DNA of 37,161 nt from positions 4,805 to 41,965 of the forward strand of contig VHZZ01006436.1 of the NCBI GenBank assembly GCA_009801015.1, given 5' to 3'. Shown here piece by piece: positions 10,560 to 21,142 of this stretch. A model generated the notes under the pieces. It was given only the letters and a program-made list of their open reading frames with translations, searched no databases and was not told the DNA's origin. Origin of the DNA: Silene noctiflora (lineage: Eukaryota; Streptophyta; Magnoliopsida; Caryophyllales; Caryophyllaceae). Each line of letters opens with the position of its first letter. Within the stretch, counting starts at the first letter, position 1. The translations under genes and the position numbers were made by a program.

Positions 10560-11590
10560 ACTACGGAACTCTCCACATCGGATTCCTTTTTTTATGAGTC
10601 GGCATATCCGTTTGATCTTGACTCCTTCTTCAATCGGATCCGACTTCGTCACCAGACTTATTTGCTGCACCCATTATTTAAGCATATTTGTCTTGAATAC
10701 AAGAAGTTTCCCGGAGGAAGAACCGGTAAGCAATTAATCCTATTTAGTTTAGTAGCCATGCCTTACCTTGTTCGGGCAAGGCCCTTAGCCTGTTGTTCCG
10801 AGGCGAAGCGTCCGTAACTCCCCTTTCTTATTCTAGTTATAGCTTTTAGGATATATTTATAAGTATAAAGGCGAGGCTTTCAGACACGAATTGTTTTCGT
10901 TTGCTTAATAAAAGTAATGATACACGAAGCCTGTCCCTTGCCCTTGTATCCGGTTTGTTTCTGATCGACTCTCTTGAATAAGGATAAGTATTCTGCTCTA
11001 CTGCTTGCACCATATCTCCATCTGTGAAAGAAAAGACGCGGTAAACAAAGAAAGGGGTCTACCCCAATGGGCGTACTACCTAACATTGTGTTTACCCATA
11101 TAAAGCCAATTCTGCGCTTTTGTTTTAAATGGAGTAGTCGGTACCATGAAACCAATATAGAATGCTACCCGCAACATCATACTTTTAGCCTCCTCGCCTG
11201 ATGGTCGAGCTCTTTCAAAACTCCTTAGCGTCCCCTCGCTTGTTATCTATGTGACCAATAAATTATTCAACCCAAGCAATCCGCGCGCTTTGCCTTCTTT
11301 TATATTTTAGGATTTACTTGAATTTCCTATCAAACGGGGCTGAGGGAACGTTTGATAGAAATGGTGTTTTCTGCGAATTCCACTCGCATTCGTTCTATAT
11401 CCATTAATCCCCTTCTTATGTACATTCTTTCTATTTATGAAACCTGTGAGAGGTAGTTTACTTGCCAGGAGGAAGTCTCGGGGTAGAAGACAGGACTTAT
11501 CCATCCCCCTAATGACGAAGAAACGTTTACGTACGCTAGCACACTTTCAGCTACATTCCTTGTTCTTTATCTTGTCCTATTTCCTCTTCT
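10560..11590. other. Gene-free spacer
   Basis: Contains only unrecognised minus-strand frames (10880-11155 and 11307-11504). The 12-mer ATGAAACCTGTG at 11436-11447 recurs inside the 24-bp palindrome at 21.5 kb. Confidence 0.45.
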
Positions 11591-11605
11591 AGTCCGTTTG
11601 TTCTT

Positions 11606-11764
11606 ATGCCTTTAGCAGTAGTTGTTGCTCCCGCTGCTCTAGATACTTCAGCCGCGAATGAGACTTTGTCTGTCTTTCCAAAGGAAGCCCGAGGCGAGGA
11701 GACGCCCCTTTCTTTGTCTGAGTCCTCACCTGCAGCTTCTGTAGAAATAGCGTTCCATTCGTAG
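11606..11764 (+). CDS. Hypothetical small Ala/Ser/Glu-rich open frame
   Basis: A 52-codon ATG-started frame. It is rich in Ala, Ser, Val, Pro and Glu (MPLAVVVAPAALDTSAANET, then LSVFPKEARGEETPL) and ends in a Ser-rich tail. A similar phrase (VSVFPEEPKEA) can be read on the plus strand at about 34354-34386, and the nucleotides there are partly alike. It may belong to the loose acidic coding-relic family described below, but the match is short. Function is unknown. Confidence 0.15.
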   Translation: MPLAVVVAPAALDTSAANETLSVFPKEARGEETPLSLSESSPAASVEIAFHS

Positions 11765-11799
11765 CTGCTTTAGCTTTCCAGGTAAGCAATATAGATAGA

Positions 11800-14500
11800 G
11801 GCAAGTCAAATACTCATAGCAGCCCTGTCTCTCCCATCCGACTTAGCAAGCAATTACGTGGGCAAATGTATTGTATAAGACTGTATATGTAGCTCAACTC
11901 AAGAAAGAAGAATAGCAATTAAGTCGGATAAACTCTACATAAGCGGATGTGCAGATATCCAGTGTGTGCGGATTGTTATATCTTCCCTGTCCCATTCATT
12001 CCCGCATTCCCATAAGGGCAAGTTGTTTTTAGAGTTAACGTACTTCGTAGAATTAGTTATGAAATCGGCAAAAAGCACTCGAGCAAGCAAGATTTCCTCG
12101 TTTTGGCAGCTTTTCTCTGGATTTGCCTTCAAATTCTTTGATAGTCAAGCATTTATCCTTTTGATCACACCTTGGAAATCACTTTTGGGGCAGCAAAGCC
12201 TACATGCGACCATTACTTTCCCCGAGTAAGCTATCACATCCGAGGATTCCCTCGAGCCGGGGCCACGCGTAGTAGTTTCCTTGTAACGTTGATAGGACAG
12301 CATCTAGCCCAAGCCTCGGGTTGGCATTTGCATCCCTTGAACTCGAGAACAAGGACAGGAATTCCTACGATATGTATTTGAACTACTAATGAGTCGAGGT
12401 AAGGAGTTGGCTGTCTATGGCCGTTGCGTTTAAAGAAAATGCCAGTATCCCCACCTGCTCTAATCTTCTTAATGAAATCATTCCCACAGTAAGGTGAGAA
12501 GGGTTCGTTCCCACGGCCATTTATGAAGCATCTGCCCTACCCTTCCCTTCTTACACATCGTTCGCAAAGGACAAGAACATACAAAAGAGCTTAAACGCGG
12601 ATTCTTTTTCGTGGAAAGCGGTGCTGGGTCGAATCCGCTTTCTTATAATATGAGTTCTGTCGCGCCAATCCTACGATCAACAAACCTTACGCACTGCAAT
12701 ATGCCCAAGCGTCACACATATATATTATAATAATATAATAGTTTAATATTTGACTTTAATCCCGGCTCAGAGAGAAATCCACCGCCTGCAGCTGCAAATC
12801 TTTCTTCTTCAAACGCGGCTTATGAGTCTTCAAAAGGGAGAATGTGACTTAGAAAAATGACTTGGTCAACGGCCTAGCCTGGTTCTTGGTTCCCCAAAAC
12901 GACATACGAGTTAAAGGATCTGCTCGACGTCGTCCCCTGCCGCAACCACAATCATAGTCATCCACAGCTATCGTCTTTATGGCTAGAATAAGGGCAGGAT
13001 TCGATCTAACGGCAGGCTATTGAAAAGAAAGCTGCTCCAAAGAGGGCATGTACCGGATAAGCATAACCCAAGGATCTATACTAGCCATGTATCCATCCAT
13101 AAAGAGTGGCGGTAAAAGCTCGTACTTTTCGAGGGTTCGCCGCTCCTAGCTAAACAAGTAAGTATTTAGCTTCTTTCTAACGATCTCAGGATCCTAAAAC
13201 AAAGCTTAGGAACAGTACAATCCCCTCGATTTATATTAAAAAGGTCATGTTTTTGGCTCTCTTTACGATACGGACTTCTTAAGCAAATAAGCAACAAAGG
13301 AATGCCTATCTTTCTTTCGTGGCTTCCTTAAGCTTCGGTCGCTTTCTTTGGGATAATATACCTTGGGGGTTACCGGATATACAAGAAAAGTGACGCATAA
13401 AAATAGTGTAACCGCCTTTGCTTCATGATCAGCTTCTGAATCGGCATCTTTTCTATCTTCTACCGGAGGAACTTTCGTGATTCCAACTGCCCGCGGATTT
13501 TAGCTCTAATCTTATTCAGCCGTGAACTACGCTCACGAACCTACTTGCGCTATGAAAGAGTTTCGTTTAATTTCAAATAGGAATCTATTCTTCTAAACAC
13601 AAGAGAGATATGCAAGAGACGCTTAAGGATGGGTGGCGAACTCGTCTTAACCGTACTTTCACCAAGCAAACTTCTTTATGTATTACGTGTATTACTATAT
13701 TCTATGGTATTAAAGAAGTCACTACTACTAGATATTCATATGCCCTCTAGTGAGACAACTGCTCCTTAGAACCCGAAATCTATTAAGCCAGACACTAGAT
13801 ATAAGAGAAGCATGGGTGGATATTAATATATGTGGCGACCTACCACTACCGGGTCAATTTCATTTTTCCTTGTCCTTTGTTTTCCGCTTTATGTGAGATT
13901 CTTATAGGATAGCTTGGATAATAAGATAAGGAAATTGCAAATAGGAAAAAAAATCTCACGAAGCGCCTTTTGATAAGAGAATTTATAAAAAAAGTTACAT
14001 AATATGTAGTAATATAGTATAGAGCATACTATCACGTTATCCCCAATCAAGACTGCTTATTAGTTTGTGGTCGAGTACCCTCTTCCTATAGCCCTGAAGT
14101 AGAACTGGCACCCTTCCCCGTTGCTGGGCTATTCCCGCAACTCCCCCTTACTCTTACTAGCCCTCGAGATTCTTCCCTACTTCCTATACGTCTTCGCTTA
14201 TATATAGTAGAGAGTCATCTTCTCGCCCATACATACTTCTTGTTGACTTGAATAAGGACCTAAAAAGACTTTACACAATGAATCTAATTTAAATTTAAGT
14301 AGAGTGGGAGTTTACTGAAAAAAAAAGCTAATGATGCCGGGCGAACTTGATGCTTATAAGCTTTTAAGTTTCGTCAGGATACGCCCTCTATACTACTATA
14401 CTTTAAGTGTATATCACACTTGTTGAATAGGAGACTCAAAGGAGACTGACTTTGGGTATGTGGTTGATGAGTTCCTTAGTTCCAGTTCTATTATACTATG
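11800..14500. other. Gene-free spacer
   Basis: No recognisable gene. An AT-rich stretch lies at 12718-12755. A T-arm-like string GGGTCGAATCC at 12627-12637 has no surrounding cloverleaf, and its 12-mer TCGAATCCGCTT recurs at 26321-26332. A possible imperfect hairpin (CGAACTT with AAGTTTCG around the palindrome GCTTATAAGC) lies at 14342-14373. Confidence 0.5.
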
Positions 14501-14519
14501 AATAAACTTACGAATTAAA

Positions 14520-14795
14520 TTAGTCTGATGGAGCAAGCATCGCCCCAGCTTCTCTTAGATAAGATAGAAGCAAACCACTTCTTAATGTAATTGTTGTGTT
14601 TGAAAATCCTAATTTTGGTCCATTAGAATTAAAAAAGTCAGAGATCTTTAGATTCCCGACATGAAGATAGGGTTTGTGAGCCGCGCTTTTCCGATCGTAC
14701 AAGAAAGCAATCCCGAAAACTCCCACGTTTTCCGGAGCATTCCTTAAGAACCAAGCGGTCATTTCCTTCTTCAGCTTCCGGAATTTGGAGAGCAA
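14520..14795 (-). CDS. Hypothetical open frame, unrecognised
   Basis: A 91-codon frame that begins with TTG; the first in-frame ATG comes 12 codons in (MTAWFLRNAPENVGVFGIAF). Composition is balanced and protein-like (Gly, Phe, Leu, Asn, Tyr), unlike the Ser/Arg/Lys bias of random frames here. It overlaps by 25 bases the end of another frame on the same strand (14771-15106). I recognise no domain in either, and the pair could be a decayed gene or coincidence. Confidence 0.2.
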   Translation of the reverse strand: MLSKFRKLKKEMTAWFLRNAPENVGVFGIAFLYDRKSAAHKPYLHVGNLKISDFFNSNGPKLGFSNTTITLRSGLLLSYLREAGAMLAPSD

Positions 14796-15106
14796 GAATC
14801 CGACTTTCCTGGGTTTGTGTCTGGAGAGAAGTCAAAGAAAGCAAAATATTCACATGAGAGAATGTCATATATTTCTGGAGCTAGATTAGTTGGCGATAAA
14901 AAAAGAGCCCTTTCTTCTGTATTGTAAAAGTAGGAGATGGTGAACCTTTCTCTCGTCGGCCCTTGCATTTTTAGGCGAGACCCTGTATGTTGATATCCGA
15001 GGCTTCGTTCGGGGAAGCCTTCCTGAATGCTGACTGAAGTGGCAGTAGAGATAAAGCCTTTATATTTTAAAGAAAAAACGCTGAGAATACGTCGAAGCTC
15101 TTCCAC
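14771..15106 (-). CDS. Hypothetical open frame, unrecognised
   Basis: A 111-codon frame, the second longest in the window, with a GTG start and no ATG until about 45 codons in. It contains GPTRERFTISYFYNTEERAL and later SPTNLAPEIYDILS. Aromatic and acidic residues are well mixed. The frame ends inside the start of the frame at 14520-14795. No family recognised; the non-ATG start speaks against a functional mitochondrial gene. Confidence 0.2.
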   Translation of the reverse strand: MEELRRILSVFSLKYKGFISTATSVSIQEGFPERSLGYQHTGSRLKMQGPTRERFTISYFYNTEERALFLSPTNLAPEIYDILSCEYFAFFDFSPDTNPGKSDSCSPNSGS

Positions 15107-15227
15107 GATAAAGAAGGGTCAAAGGGAAAAACTGTTTCAATAAGTGACTATTTCCGGGAAAGTTTCTCTTGAAAGGGGGCTGGTGGCGCAAACGGAAGCA
15201 TGAAGTGAACATGTTATCGGGCGCTAA

Positions 15228-15518
15228 GTGAAGCTCCAGTTTTTACTGGTCCAGAAGTCAGAGTCGAGGAAAGAAGAGAGACAGCAGTGGTACCGGACAA
15301 GGCGGAAAAAAAAAAGAAGAGAGGTTTTGGCTGTATGTCGGATACAAAGGTTACACTACAAATATATCCACGCGGGAATCTTGATCCTGGATAATCGAAA
15401 ACCTACCTTCAAGTTCAAGGAAGATGACTCTTCCGAAGAAGGCTTTACCCGAAGGCAGGGAGACAAGAGTACCAAGAGGAGAAAGAAGCATCCATTTCTG
15501 GTTCTAAAGTGGGACTAA
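15228..15518 (+). CDS. Hypothetical basic open frame
   Basis: A 96-codon frame with a non-ATG start. It is very rich in Lys and Arg (RTRRKKKRREVLAV, RRQGDKSTKRRKKH). In another frame the same DNA (about 15230-15345) reads GPEVRVEERRETAVVPDKAE, which resembles the acidic Ala/Val/Glu segments elsewhere in the window. The basic frame may therefore be a shadow of a decayed acidic one. No domain recognised. Confidence 0.12.
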   Translation: MKLQFLLVQKSESRKEERQQWYRTRRKKKRREVLAVCRIQRLHYKYIHAGILILDNRKPTFKFKEDDSSEEGFTRRQGDKSTKRRKKHPFLVLKWD

Positions 15519-15552
15519 CTAGTCTCGTCAAGGAGAAGAGTGGTAACCCTGC

Positions 15553-15864
15553 TTGCTTCGTAGCGCGCCACTGCAGTTGATTATAGTTACGGCGAGGAAA
15601 GCGTTGAGTAGCAAGTCCCAACAAGTCTTAAATGACATTTCGTCTCTTTTGATGGGAGGAGAGGGAATGCAAATCCCTTTTACTGAGCTTCGCGCTCCCC
15701 GGATACATTGGTGGCGGGGGACAATGCCCTATCTTAAATGTAGTTTCTTCCTGATGCAAGAAATTAGGTATGAAACGAATGAGCAAGCGCAGAAAAGAGA
15801 AAGGAAGTGGGATTTTCAACCCTCAGGGAGATCTAAAACAAACTCGTTTAGTAAAGCTCCTTAG
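15553..15864 (+). CDS. Hypothetical open frame, unrecognised
   Basis: A 103-codon frame that starts at TTG; the first in-frame ATG is about 34 codons in. The predicted product contains LQLIIVTARKALSSKSQQVL near the N terminus, then WWRG, then a charged tail. It shares the 12-mer GCTTCGCGCTCC with 3466-3477. No family recognised and no upstream signal seen. Confidence 0.15.
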   Translation: MLRSAPLQLIIVTARKALSSKSQQVLNDISSLLMGGEGMQIPFTELRAPRIHWWRGTMPYLKCSFFLMQEIRYETNEQAQKRERKWDFQPSGRSKTNSFSKAP

Positions 15865-15869
15865 CCAAT

Positions 15870-16940
15870 GACGGGCCCCTTTTCTTCTGGTCGCTCCTCG
15901 TTTGGTGAACCCGAATCCACAATCCCAGTTGTTTCAACTGCCGTGTAAACACCCTCAGTCCCGATGTAAAAACCTTCTTCTGCTATACTTGGCTCACTAG
16001 CTTGCCTATCCAGCTAGCCGGGTTCACTAGGAAAGGGGGAAAATTAACTTCATCTTCTTCAATCAAACTCCCGTTAATGGAGTCAGGGAAGTGAGCAAGG
16101 CAAGCCCCCTATTCATAATATAGTTAGAACCTTTTGTCTGACCATCATCCGCAAAAGCTTATTCATTGGCCTCGGCTTCAGGGGGAATCCCCTTTAAGGT
16201 TGATTCGGCGGCTAGGGAAGGTTTTACACTAAAAAGTGGTATATTGACACTACACTGGGCATTCAGATTGCCTTTTTCTTAGTCAGAGACAGCCGCTGCG
16301 AGCCTTTCATTCGCTCGTTCGCCAACCACAGGGACAAGTACCACCAAGAAAAGGTTTTATAACAGCCGGCATCCTTACCTTCTCCTCCTCTCTGGTCTAC
16401 CCCGCCTATCCATTCCTCGACCCAACCAATCAAAGATGCTATCCGTGCCCAACCTAGTACTTAAGTCAACATCTAACTCGCCTTATTTAGAAAGGGACTG
16501 CGTGCATTCCTCACTAAGAGAAGGTCAGACGGGGTTCGAGGCCGGTGCTATAGGGAGACTCGTCCTTATATGCTGTATGCATAGTAAGGAAACTCCTCCT
16601 AAGGAAGCTTGGTAGAATAGCAGTCTCTCAGGCAGAGTCGTATCATTTGCATTTAGAGTATATAGCTCGAAGTCTCTCTATTCTAATAGTTTTTACCGGG
16701 TATGGGCCGTCTGGGGGGCGAATCCATCAATTTCATTGAAGCAAAAACATACCCTTTCACCCAGCCGATCACGACAAGCGATCCGCACATTTGAGCAAAT
16801 ACAACTAGTCTATCCAATCAGCGTGCACGTGGAGACAGACTTCTCTTCATTCAGTGCAATCAGGAATAGCAGCGTCAACAGCAAAAGCGAAGAGCTGTGC
16901 CGACAGGAGGGAAATTTCTGGCTTTTTAGAGTGGGGAGGT
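15870..16940. other. Gene-free spacer
   Basis: No recognisable gene, repeat or RNA. Only one short frame (16736-16942, 68 codons, starting with TTG) that is Ser/Arg-rich and unremarkable. Confidence 0.45.
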
Positions 16941-16942
16941 AG

Positions 16943-17122
16943 ATAAAATATAATTTGAAAAGTCCTATAAAAAAAGATAGAGAAGACGGGGACTCGGTTG
17001 AGGTTATTTATACTGATGAAGACAAAGCCAAATAAAAGGGGGCAGGCGTCGAAGACACAACGGAGGTAGTTGCGGTTGGCGGTGATGAAGCAGCTTTTAC
17101 TCGCTCGGATCCTGATTCGTGA
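16943..17122 (+). pseudogene. Acidic coding relic, copy C
   Basis: A frame open from 16943, interrupted once by a stop at 17033 and ending at 17120. It reads KDREDGDSVEVIYTDEDKAK before the stop and VEDTTEVVAVGGDEAAFTRS after it. The first part resembles the segment at 31.96 kb (EAVLVDTDRGEKAN). The second part resembles the minus-strand segment at 27.9 kb (DATDEDVAADEAS). The string GAGGTAGTT with following bases is repeated 283 bp downstream at 17346. I infer a decayed member of a dispersed acidic family; the parent gene is unknown. Confidence 0.4.
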
Positions 17123-17492
17123 GTCAGTAATGGGAAATTGGACATTTAATATAAGTTCGAGCAATCCATATTGTCATAGTGAGGCGCGCAGCCCACCTTT
17201 CCTATTTCAAGGACAGCAAAACCGGTCTTTGACATCCCTGTTACCGATTCTTGTCACCTTTTTTGTATTCGAAATGCTCCCCCGGAAAACTACAGCTGAG
17301 GAAGCAAAGGTTGACGCACCGATCAAAGGCGTAGTCAATGCAGTTGAGGTAGTTCCAATTGGCGATCAAGCTCTTGCTGATGTTGTCAGCATTAAGAATT
17401 CCCTAAGAATCCGCGAATGGGTAAACAAGGTTTCCACAAAATACCCTCTTTTTGGGTGTGGTCGGTATTTTATAGTGCTAAATTGTCTTTAG
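17070..17492 (+). CDS. Hypothetical open frame with acidic segment (longest in window)
   Basis: At 140 codons this is the longest open frame. It begins with TTG; the first in-frame ATG is at 17085 and another is at 17274. The N-terminal half is unremarkable and lies partly over copy C in a different frame. From 17274 the reading is MLPRKTTAEEAKVDAPIKG followed by VVNAVEVVPIGDQALADVV, which matches the style and, in part, the nucleotides of copy C (GAGGTAGTT-C-TTGGCG-GAT-AAGC). The C terminus is a polar stretch ending in hydrophobic residues. Probably a chance merger of spacer with a second copy of the acidic relic; possibly a chimeric open frame of the kind that recombination makes in plant mitochondria. 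Confidence 0.25.
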   Translation: MRLAVMKQLLLARILIRESVMGNWTFNISSSNPYCHSEARSPPFLFQGQQNRSLTSLLPILVTFFVFEMLPRKTTAEEAKVDAPIKGVVNAVEVVPIGDQALADVVSIKNSLRIREWVNKVSTKYPLFGCGRYFIVLNCL

Positions 17493-17499
17493 AAAAAAA

Positions 17500-18240
17500 T
17501 CTTCCATTCTCAAACATAGAAAGGGGCGTATCATCAATAGCGGGGTTTCTGGTTTTATAGATTGAAGTACTTGGGCTTCCCTTCGTTGGTTATGGCTATT
17601 AGACCCCCGTAGCTTGCGCTTGCTTCGTTTCAAATGTATTCTTTCTTTTAACCCAGGGAGAGCATAAAAACAATGTTATGCGTATTTCAGGCGCAAACCA
17701 CCCTCGTAGCAACTCTTTCACGAGCCCGAGCGGCGAGACCAGTACATTAGCAGGACACGTCTTCCTTCTCCTTCTTTACTTAGAAACGGCCATTGCGTGA
17801 TAAACCTCCTTACGACGGGATAGAGATCATTTTACCGACCTCGCTCATTGAAGTGCCTCGTGAAGGTCGACCCGCGGCTGACAACAATTTCAATGGGATA
17901 ATGTTGCGTACATGAGGAGCACCCGGGCGTAGCTATTGTAGCAAGCAACCTTCTTTAAAATAAGAGCACTCGTAAGCCTGCCCTCTTCTTTAATGAGGAT
18001 AAAGCAAGTATGAAACTTAGACCTCTATTCTTGGATCCACACAATCCCCCTACTAAGAAGGTTTCTGGGGACTCTACCGCGGCACTCGCTTTTTTATGTT
18101 CAAGGGAACTCCCACTTGCCCTTGCTTACGCAGCAGGAAACTGCTACCTTGTCCTGTGATGAGGAAATTTTTATCCTACCTAGTTAGATATGGGTGGTCC
18201 CTCTTCAACCATTACTCTCAGCGAAAGCCCCCTTCTGCTC
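17500..18240. other. Gene-free spacer
   Basis: No frame or RNA recognised. Mixed-composition spacer. Confidence 0.4.
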
Positions 18241-18247
18241 CCGCCTA

Positions 18248-18376
18248 CGCTTCTGTTCCAGCTCCTTTACCGGCTTGCTCGTTGGCATCAATTCTACCTT
18301 TGATTGCATCGGCCTCTTCCTTTAGATTCTTATCCGCAATCGTGCTCATTAGCTGTTTACCACTTGACATCTCTCA
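18248..18376 (-). CDS. Hypothetical small acidic open frame
   Basis: About 41 codons on the minus strand, starting MSSGKQLMSTIADKNLKEEA and continuing through an Ala/Asp/Glu-rich stretch that ends GKGAGTEA. It begins at an ATG immediately after an in-frame TGA. It lies antisense to a longer Ser/Leu-rich plus-strand frame (18096-18497), which is probably its shadow. The composition resembles the acidic relic family, but I could not find a clear nucleotide match. Too short for confidence. Confidence 0.15.
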
Positions 18377-18539
18377 AACTTCCTTTTTCGAGACGAAAAC
18401 ATCAATACTTTATTTCTCAGAACGTGATTCGTCAAGTGATTTCCAACCAATGTTGCAAGGTGCAAGGGTCGACTCAGAAAAGAAGCGCGAAAAATAAATT
18501 TTTTTTAAACAAACCCGGCATTTCGTGACATGAATTCCC

Positions 18540-19390
18540 GAAAATTAGTATTATTATGGCAGGGAATGTCCTTCCCGGAAACATACCTCACGTCATTTGA
18601 ATGCCTCATTGTATTGAGCAAGTAAGTCCTGTATATTACGAAATTCTCTAGAGTCAGTTGATTTCGAATTCGAGAAAAATAGCTTTTATTTGTCTATTAA
18701 TTCCCCTTTGGTGAAGTTTAATAGAAAAATAAAAGGTTAAAAAAAAAAGTATGTATTTTTTCTTATTTTAAAACGTCTGTGGTAGAAGTCATGCGCATTA
18801 AGACCGACGTGCGAGCATGACAAAGGCTAAGTTCTTAATCCAAAGGTCTTCGCAACGCTACGGCAGCTAATGAATTTCAGTGCGGTTCCGTGACATGAGG
18901 TCTAGTTTTTTCCTTCAAAGCATCCTCGATCCGTATACAAGACACATGCAGTTAAAGCGCGAGGTGAGGGAGGGGCTCAAAAGAATAAAGGATTTCAAAA
19001 CAAGAGGATTTAGTTTTTTTGGTTCGCCTTTTCGACCTCCACGCCACAGGGTGCCCCACTAGAAATAAGGGTTCTCGGTAGTAAGTATTGCGTAAATGCA
19101 CAGCGATCCATCAGGAGATGGACAAAGAGTTTTATTTTAATGGGTTTGCCAGGGATAAGCCTTTTTACAGGCATTAGCAGTATTTTTCTTCTCCTGCTTG
19201 CATATCCCCTCAGTCTTAGATAAGAGATTATGAGCATTTCTTACTGTTTAGATTTTAGACTTTTCTTTTAGTCTGCCTACTTCCTACTTTCTCACCAAGG
19301 GAATTACTTAGAGAAGGTAGGCTTTTTGGCACCTACCCGTGGATTTTTTCGGCTGAAAAAAGTCAAAGAATGCTGTGTTTTTAGGTTTGA
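18540..19390. other. Gene-free spacer
   Basis: No recognisable gene. AT-rich with A/T homopolymers around 18660-18770. A string GTGCGGTTCCGTGACATGAG near 18880 briefly recalls a group II intron domain V loop, but it lacks the paired strand. Confidence 0.45.
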
Positions 19391-19401
19391 ATTGACCAAA
19401 T

Positions 19402-19644
19402 ATGGCCAAGAAAGGACAGGGTAGGCATACCTTATACATAGTTAAAAGGTTGAATGGAGACGGTTACCGGGTTAGAAATCCGTGGAACGGGTGGAATACA
19501 TGGAGCGAGTCTGTTAGCGCGGACGGTATTCAAATGCCTTCCTTTCATTACCATTACAACTCATTTTCTTTCCTTTTCTTCAGGCTTTTTCGATTAATTC
19601 ATTATATAAGCCAAAGATTCACCCCTATTAGCAACGTAGTTTAA
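19402..19644 (+). CDS. Hypothetical ATG-started open frame, 80 codons
   Basis: One of the few frames here with a true ATG. It begins MAKKGQGRHTLYIVKRLNGD and continues with a Trp/Asn-rich stretch (NPWNGWNTWSESVSADG), then turns into Phe/Ser/His-rich spacer-like sequence. The first 45 or so codons look protein-like; the rest does not. This could be the start of a real or foreign gene that loses homology partway. No family recognised. Confidence 0.25.
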   Translation: MAKKGQGRHTLYIVKRLNGDGYRVRNPWNGWNTWSESVSADGIQMPSFHYHYNSFSFLFFRLFRLIHYISQRFTPISNVV

Positions 19645-19686
19645 TAAACAACTCTGCCTACTTAACTTAAGTCACAGAATGAGTAC

Positions 19687-19706
19687 GGACATTAATGGAC
19701 ATTAAT
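19687..19706 (+). repeat. 10-bp tandem duplication
   Basis: Two perfect copies of GGACATTAAT followed directly by GGG. A small slippage repeat with no apparent function. Confidence 0.85.
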
Positions 19707-19752
19707 GGGTGGCCAATTGGATGCACACATTGATTGATCGGCGGCTGGGACC

Positions 19753-20061
19753 TCATACTTGTTTTAATGACGTGGAAGCAAATTCCCAGTCACCTATGCG
19801 CCCGTCTTCTAGTCGCTGTTCTTGCCCTGCTTTCATCTTGAAAAAAGTTTGAATCTTTTTGTTTTGTGAAGTGTCTTTTGACTCTAGTTCAAGTAAAGTG
19901 AGACCTTGCGCCTTCTTCCTCTTCTGAAACTTTCTTACTTTCCTGCTCTTGTTGATTCCCCTGCTCCTAAACCATACCTGAACCTGCGAGTACGAAAGTG
20001 TCCAAAACCATGGATATAAAAGACTCACTGTATTGCAACCCCTATTATATAAGCAGTACAA
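19753..20061 (-). CDS. Hypothetical basic open frame
   Basis: A 102-codon frame that begins with TTG. It contains SQVQVWFRSRGINKSRK followed by KFQKRKK, which superficially recalls homeodomain helix 3 (QVQVWFQNRR). The Asn and second Arg that contact DNA are not kept, and the rest of a homeodomain is absent. The C-terminal half is Lys/Glu/Gln-rich. Most likely a chance open frame. Confidence 0.12.
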   Translation of the reverse strand: MYCLYNRGCNTVSLLYPWFWTLSYSQVQVWFRSRGINKSRKVRKFQKRKKAQGLTLLELESKDTSQNKKIQTFFKMKAGQEQRLEDGRIGDWEFASTSLKQV

Positions 20062-20069
20062 AAAAACTT

Positions 20070-21130
20070 AGCTAGTGATTCAAAATTCTGCGAATAACTC
20101 GTCGCAGCTTCCGGTCGCTGTTTGGGCTCTGTTCGAATGTCCAGTGAATTTTCCCGAAAAGTATGAGGCTCACTTCTTTAGGATCTTTCTCTTTCAACCT
20201 CTCAACGCATTTATTCCATTTTATCCCTCTTCTGACCCTAGGAAAACTTTCTTTTTTCTCAGTCTAAGATAGGTTTATAGTCCTACCAATAGGTAGAATA
20301 GAGTAGCCTTAACTCCGCTTTCCCTGTGAAGTGAAGCAAAAGCCCCCTTTCTTTGATCTCCTTCTTGCCATTCCACCTCTACGCCTATGCCTATGGTTGA
20401 AAGGTATTCTTCGCTCGCAATTCCCCTAAAAGAAGGGTCCCAGCATTCTCACTGAAAACAAGCTTCGGCAGATCAAAAGCGATATCTCGATGCCGAGGTC
20501 TGAATCTCCTCGTCGTCTTATACAAGTAATGCTAGGACGGGGTTTACTAAATGAAAAGCGCCAGCGGAGTAAGAGCTCTTTGCGGTATAAACTAACTAAA
20601 GGCTGTTTAGCGAGTATAGGATAACCGCTCTTAGGGGAATGGAATCGACACCCACAAAAGATAGAAAAAGTACTTCAGCCTAGCTCAATTCTACCATAAG
20701 TGCGCGTAAGCATTCTCCTATACTATCTCCTAATACGTAAGGCTCGATGCCCATCTAGAACACAAGAAAGTTACTTCTACACAAGCAATTAGAACAGCGA
20801 ATTCTAACACCTATGGGAGGAATCCTTTGTGTAAGCATGAAAGCAAATAAGACGAGTAAAGGAGAGATAGGATAACGGATGATCGACCAATCAGAGCAAC
20901 AAAGATAGAGAAATTTAGTTCATTTCCTCGACCAAGAGGAGAAAATAAGTAATCCAAAAGATATGCTTCGACCGGCATAGGTAGCTTGAAGGCTGGCCGC
21001 GCGCCCCTAGACAAGTTGTCCAACGAAAGACTTTAGTAATCCTCAATAAGAAGAAGCATTTTCGTTCAGGGTTTCGACTCATAGATGGACGAACCAGTTC
21101 CGCCCATTCTTTGCGGCATTTAAAAGAAAG
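20070..21130. other. Gene-free spacer
   Basis: No recognisable gene. Includes only frames of about 65-70 codons on either strand with no known motif. Confidence 0.45.
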
Positions 21131-21142
21131 CTTATTAGATCA

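Noticed and set aside
18096-18497. 133-codon plus-strand frame
   Set aside because: Ser/Leu/Pro-rich composition typical of pyrimidine-rich spacer; the antisense strand holds a more protein-like small acidic frame, so I treat the long frame as its shadow.
19960-20010. Homeodomain helix-3-like peptide SQVQVWFRSRG on the minus strand
   Set aside because: Only one short helix resembles it, the DNA-contacting Asn is replaced, and no other part of a homeodomain is present in the frame.
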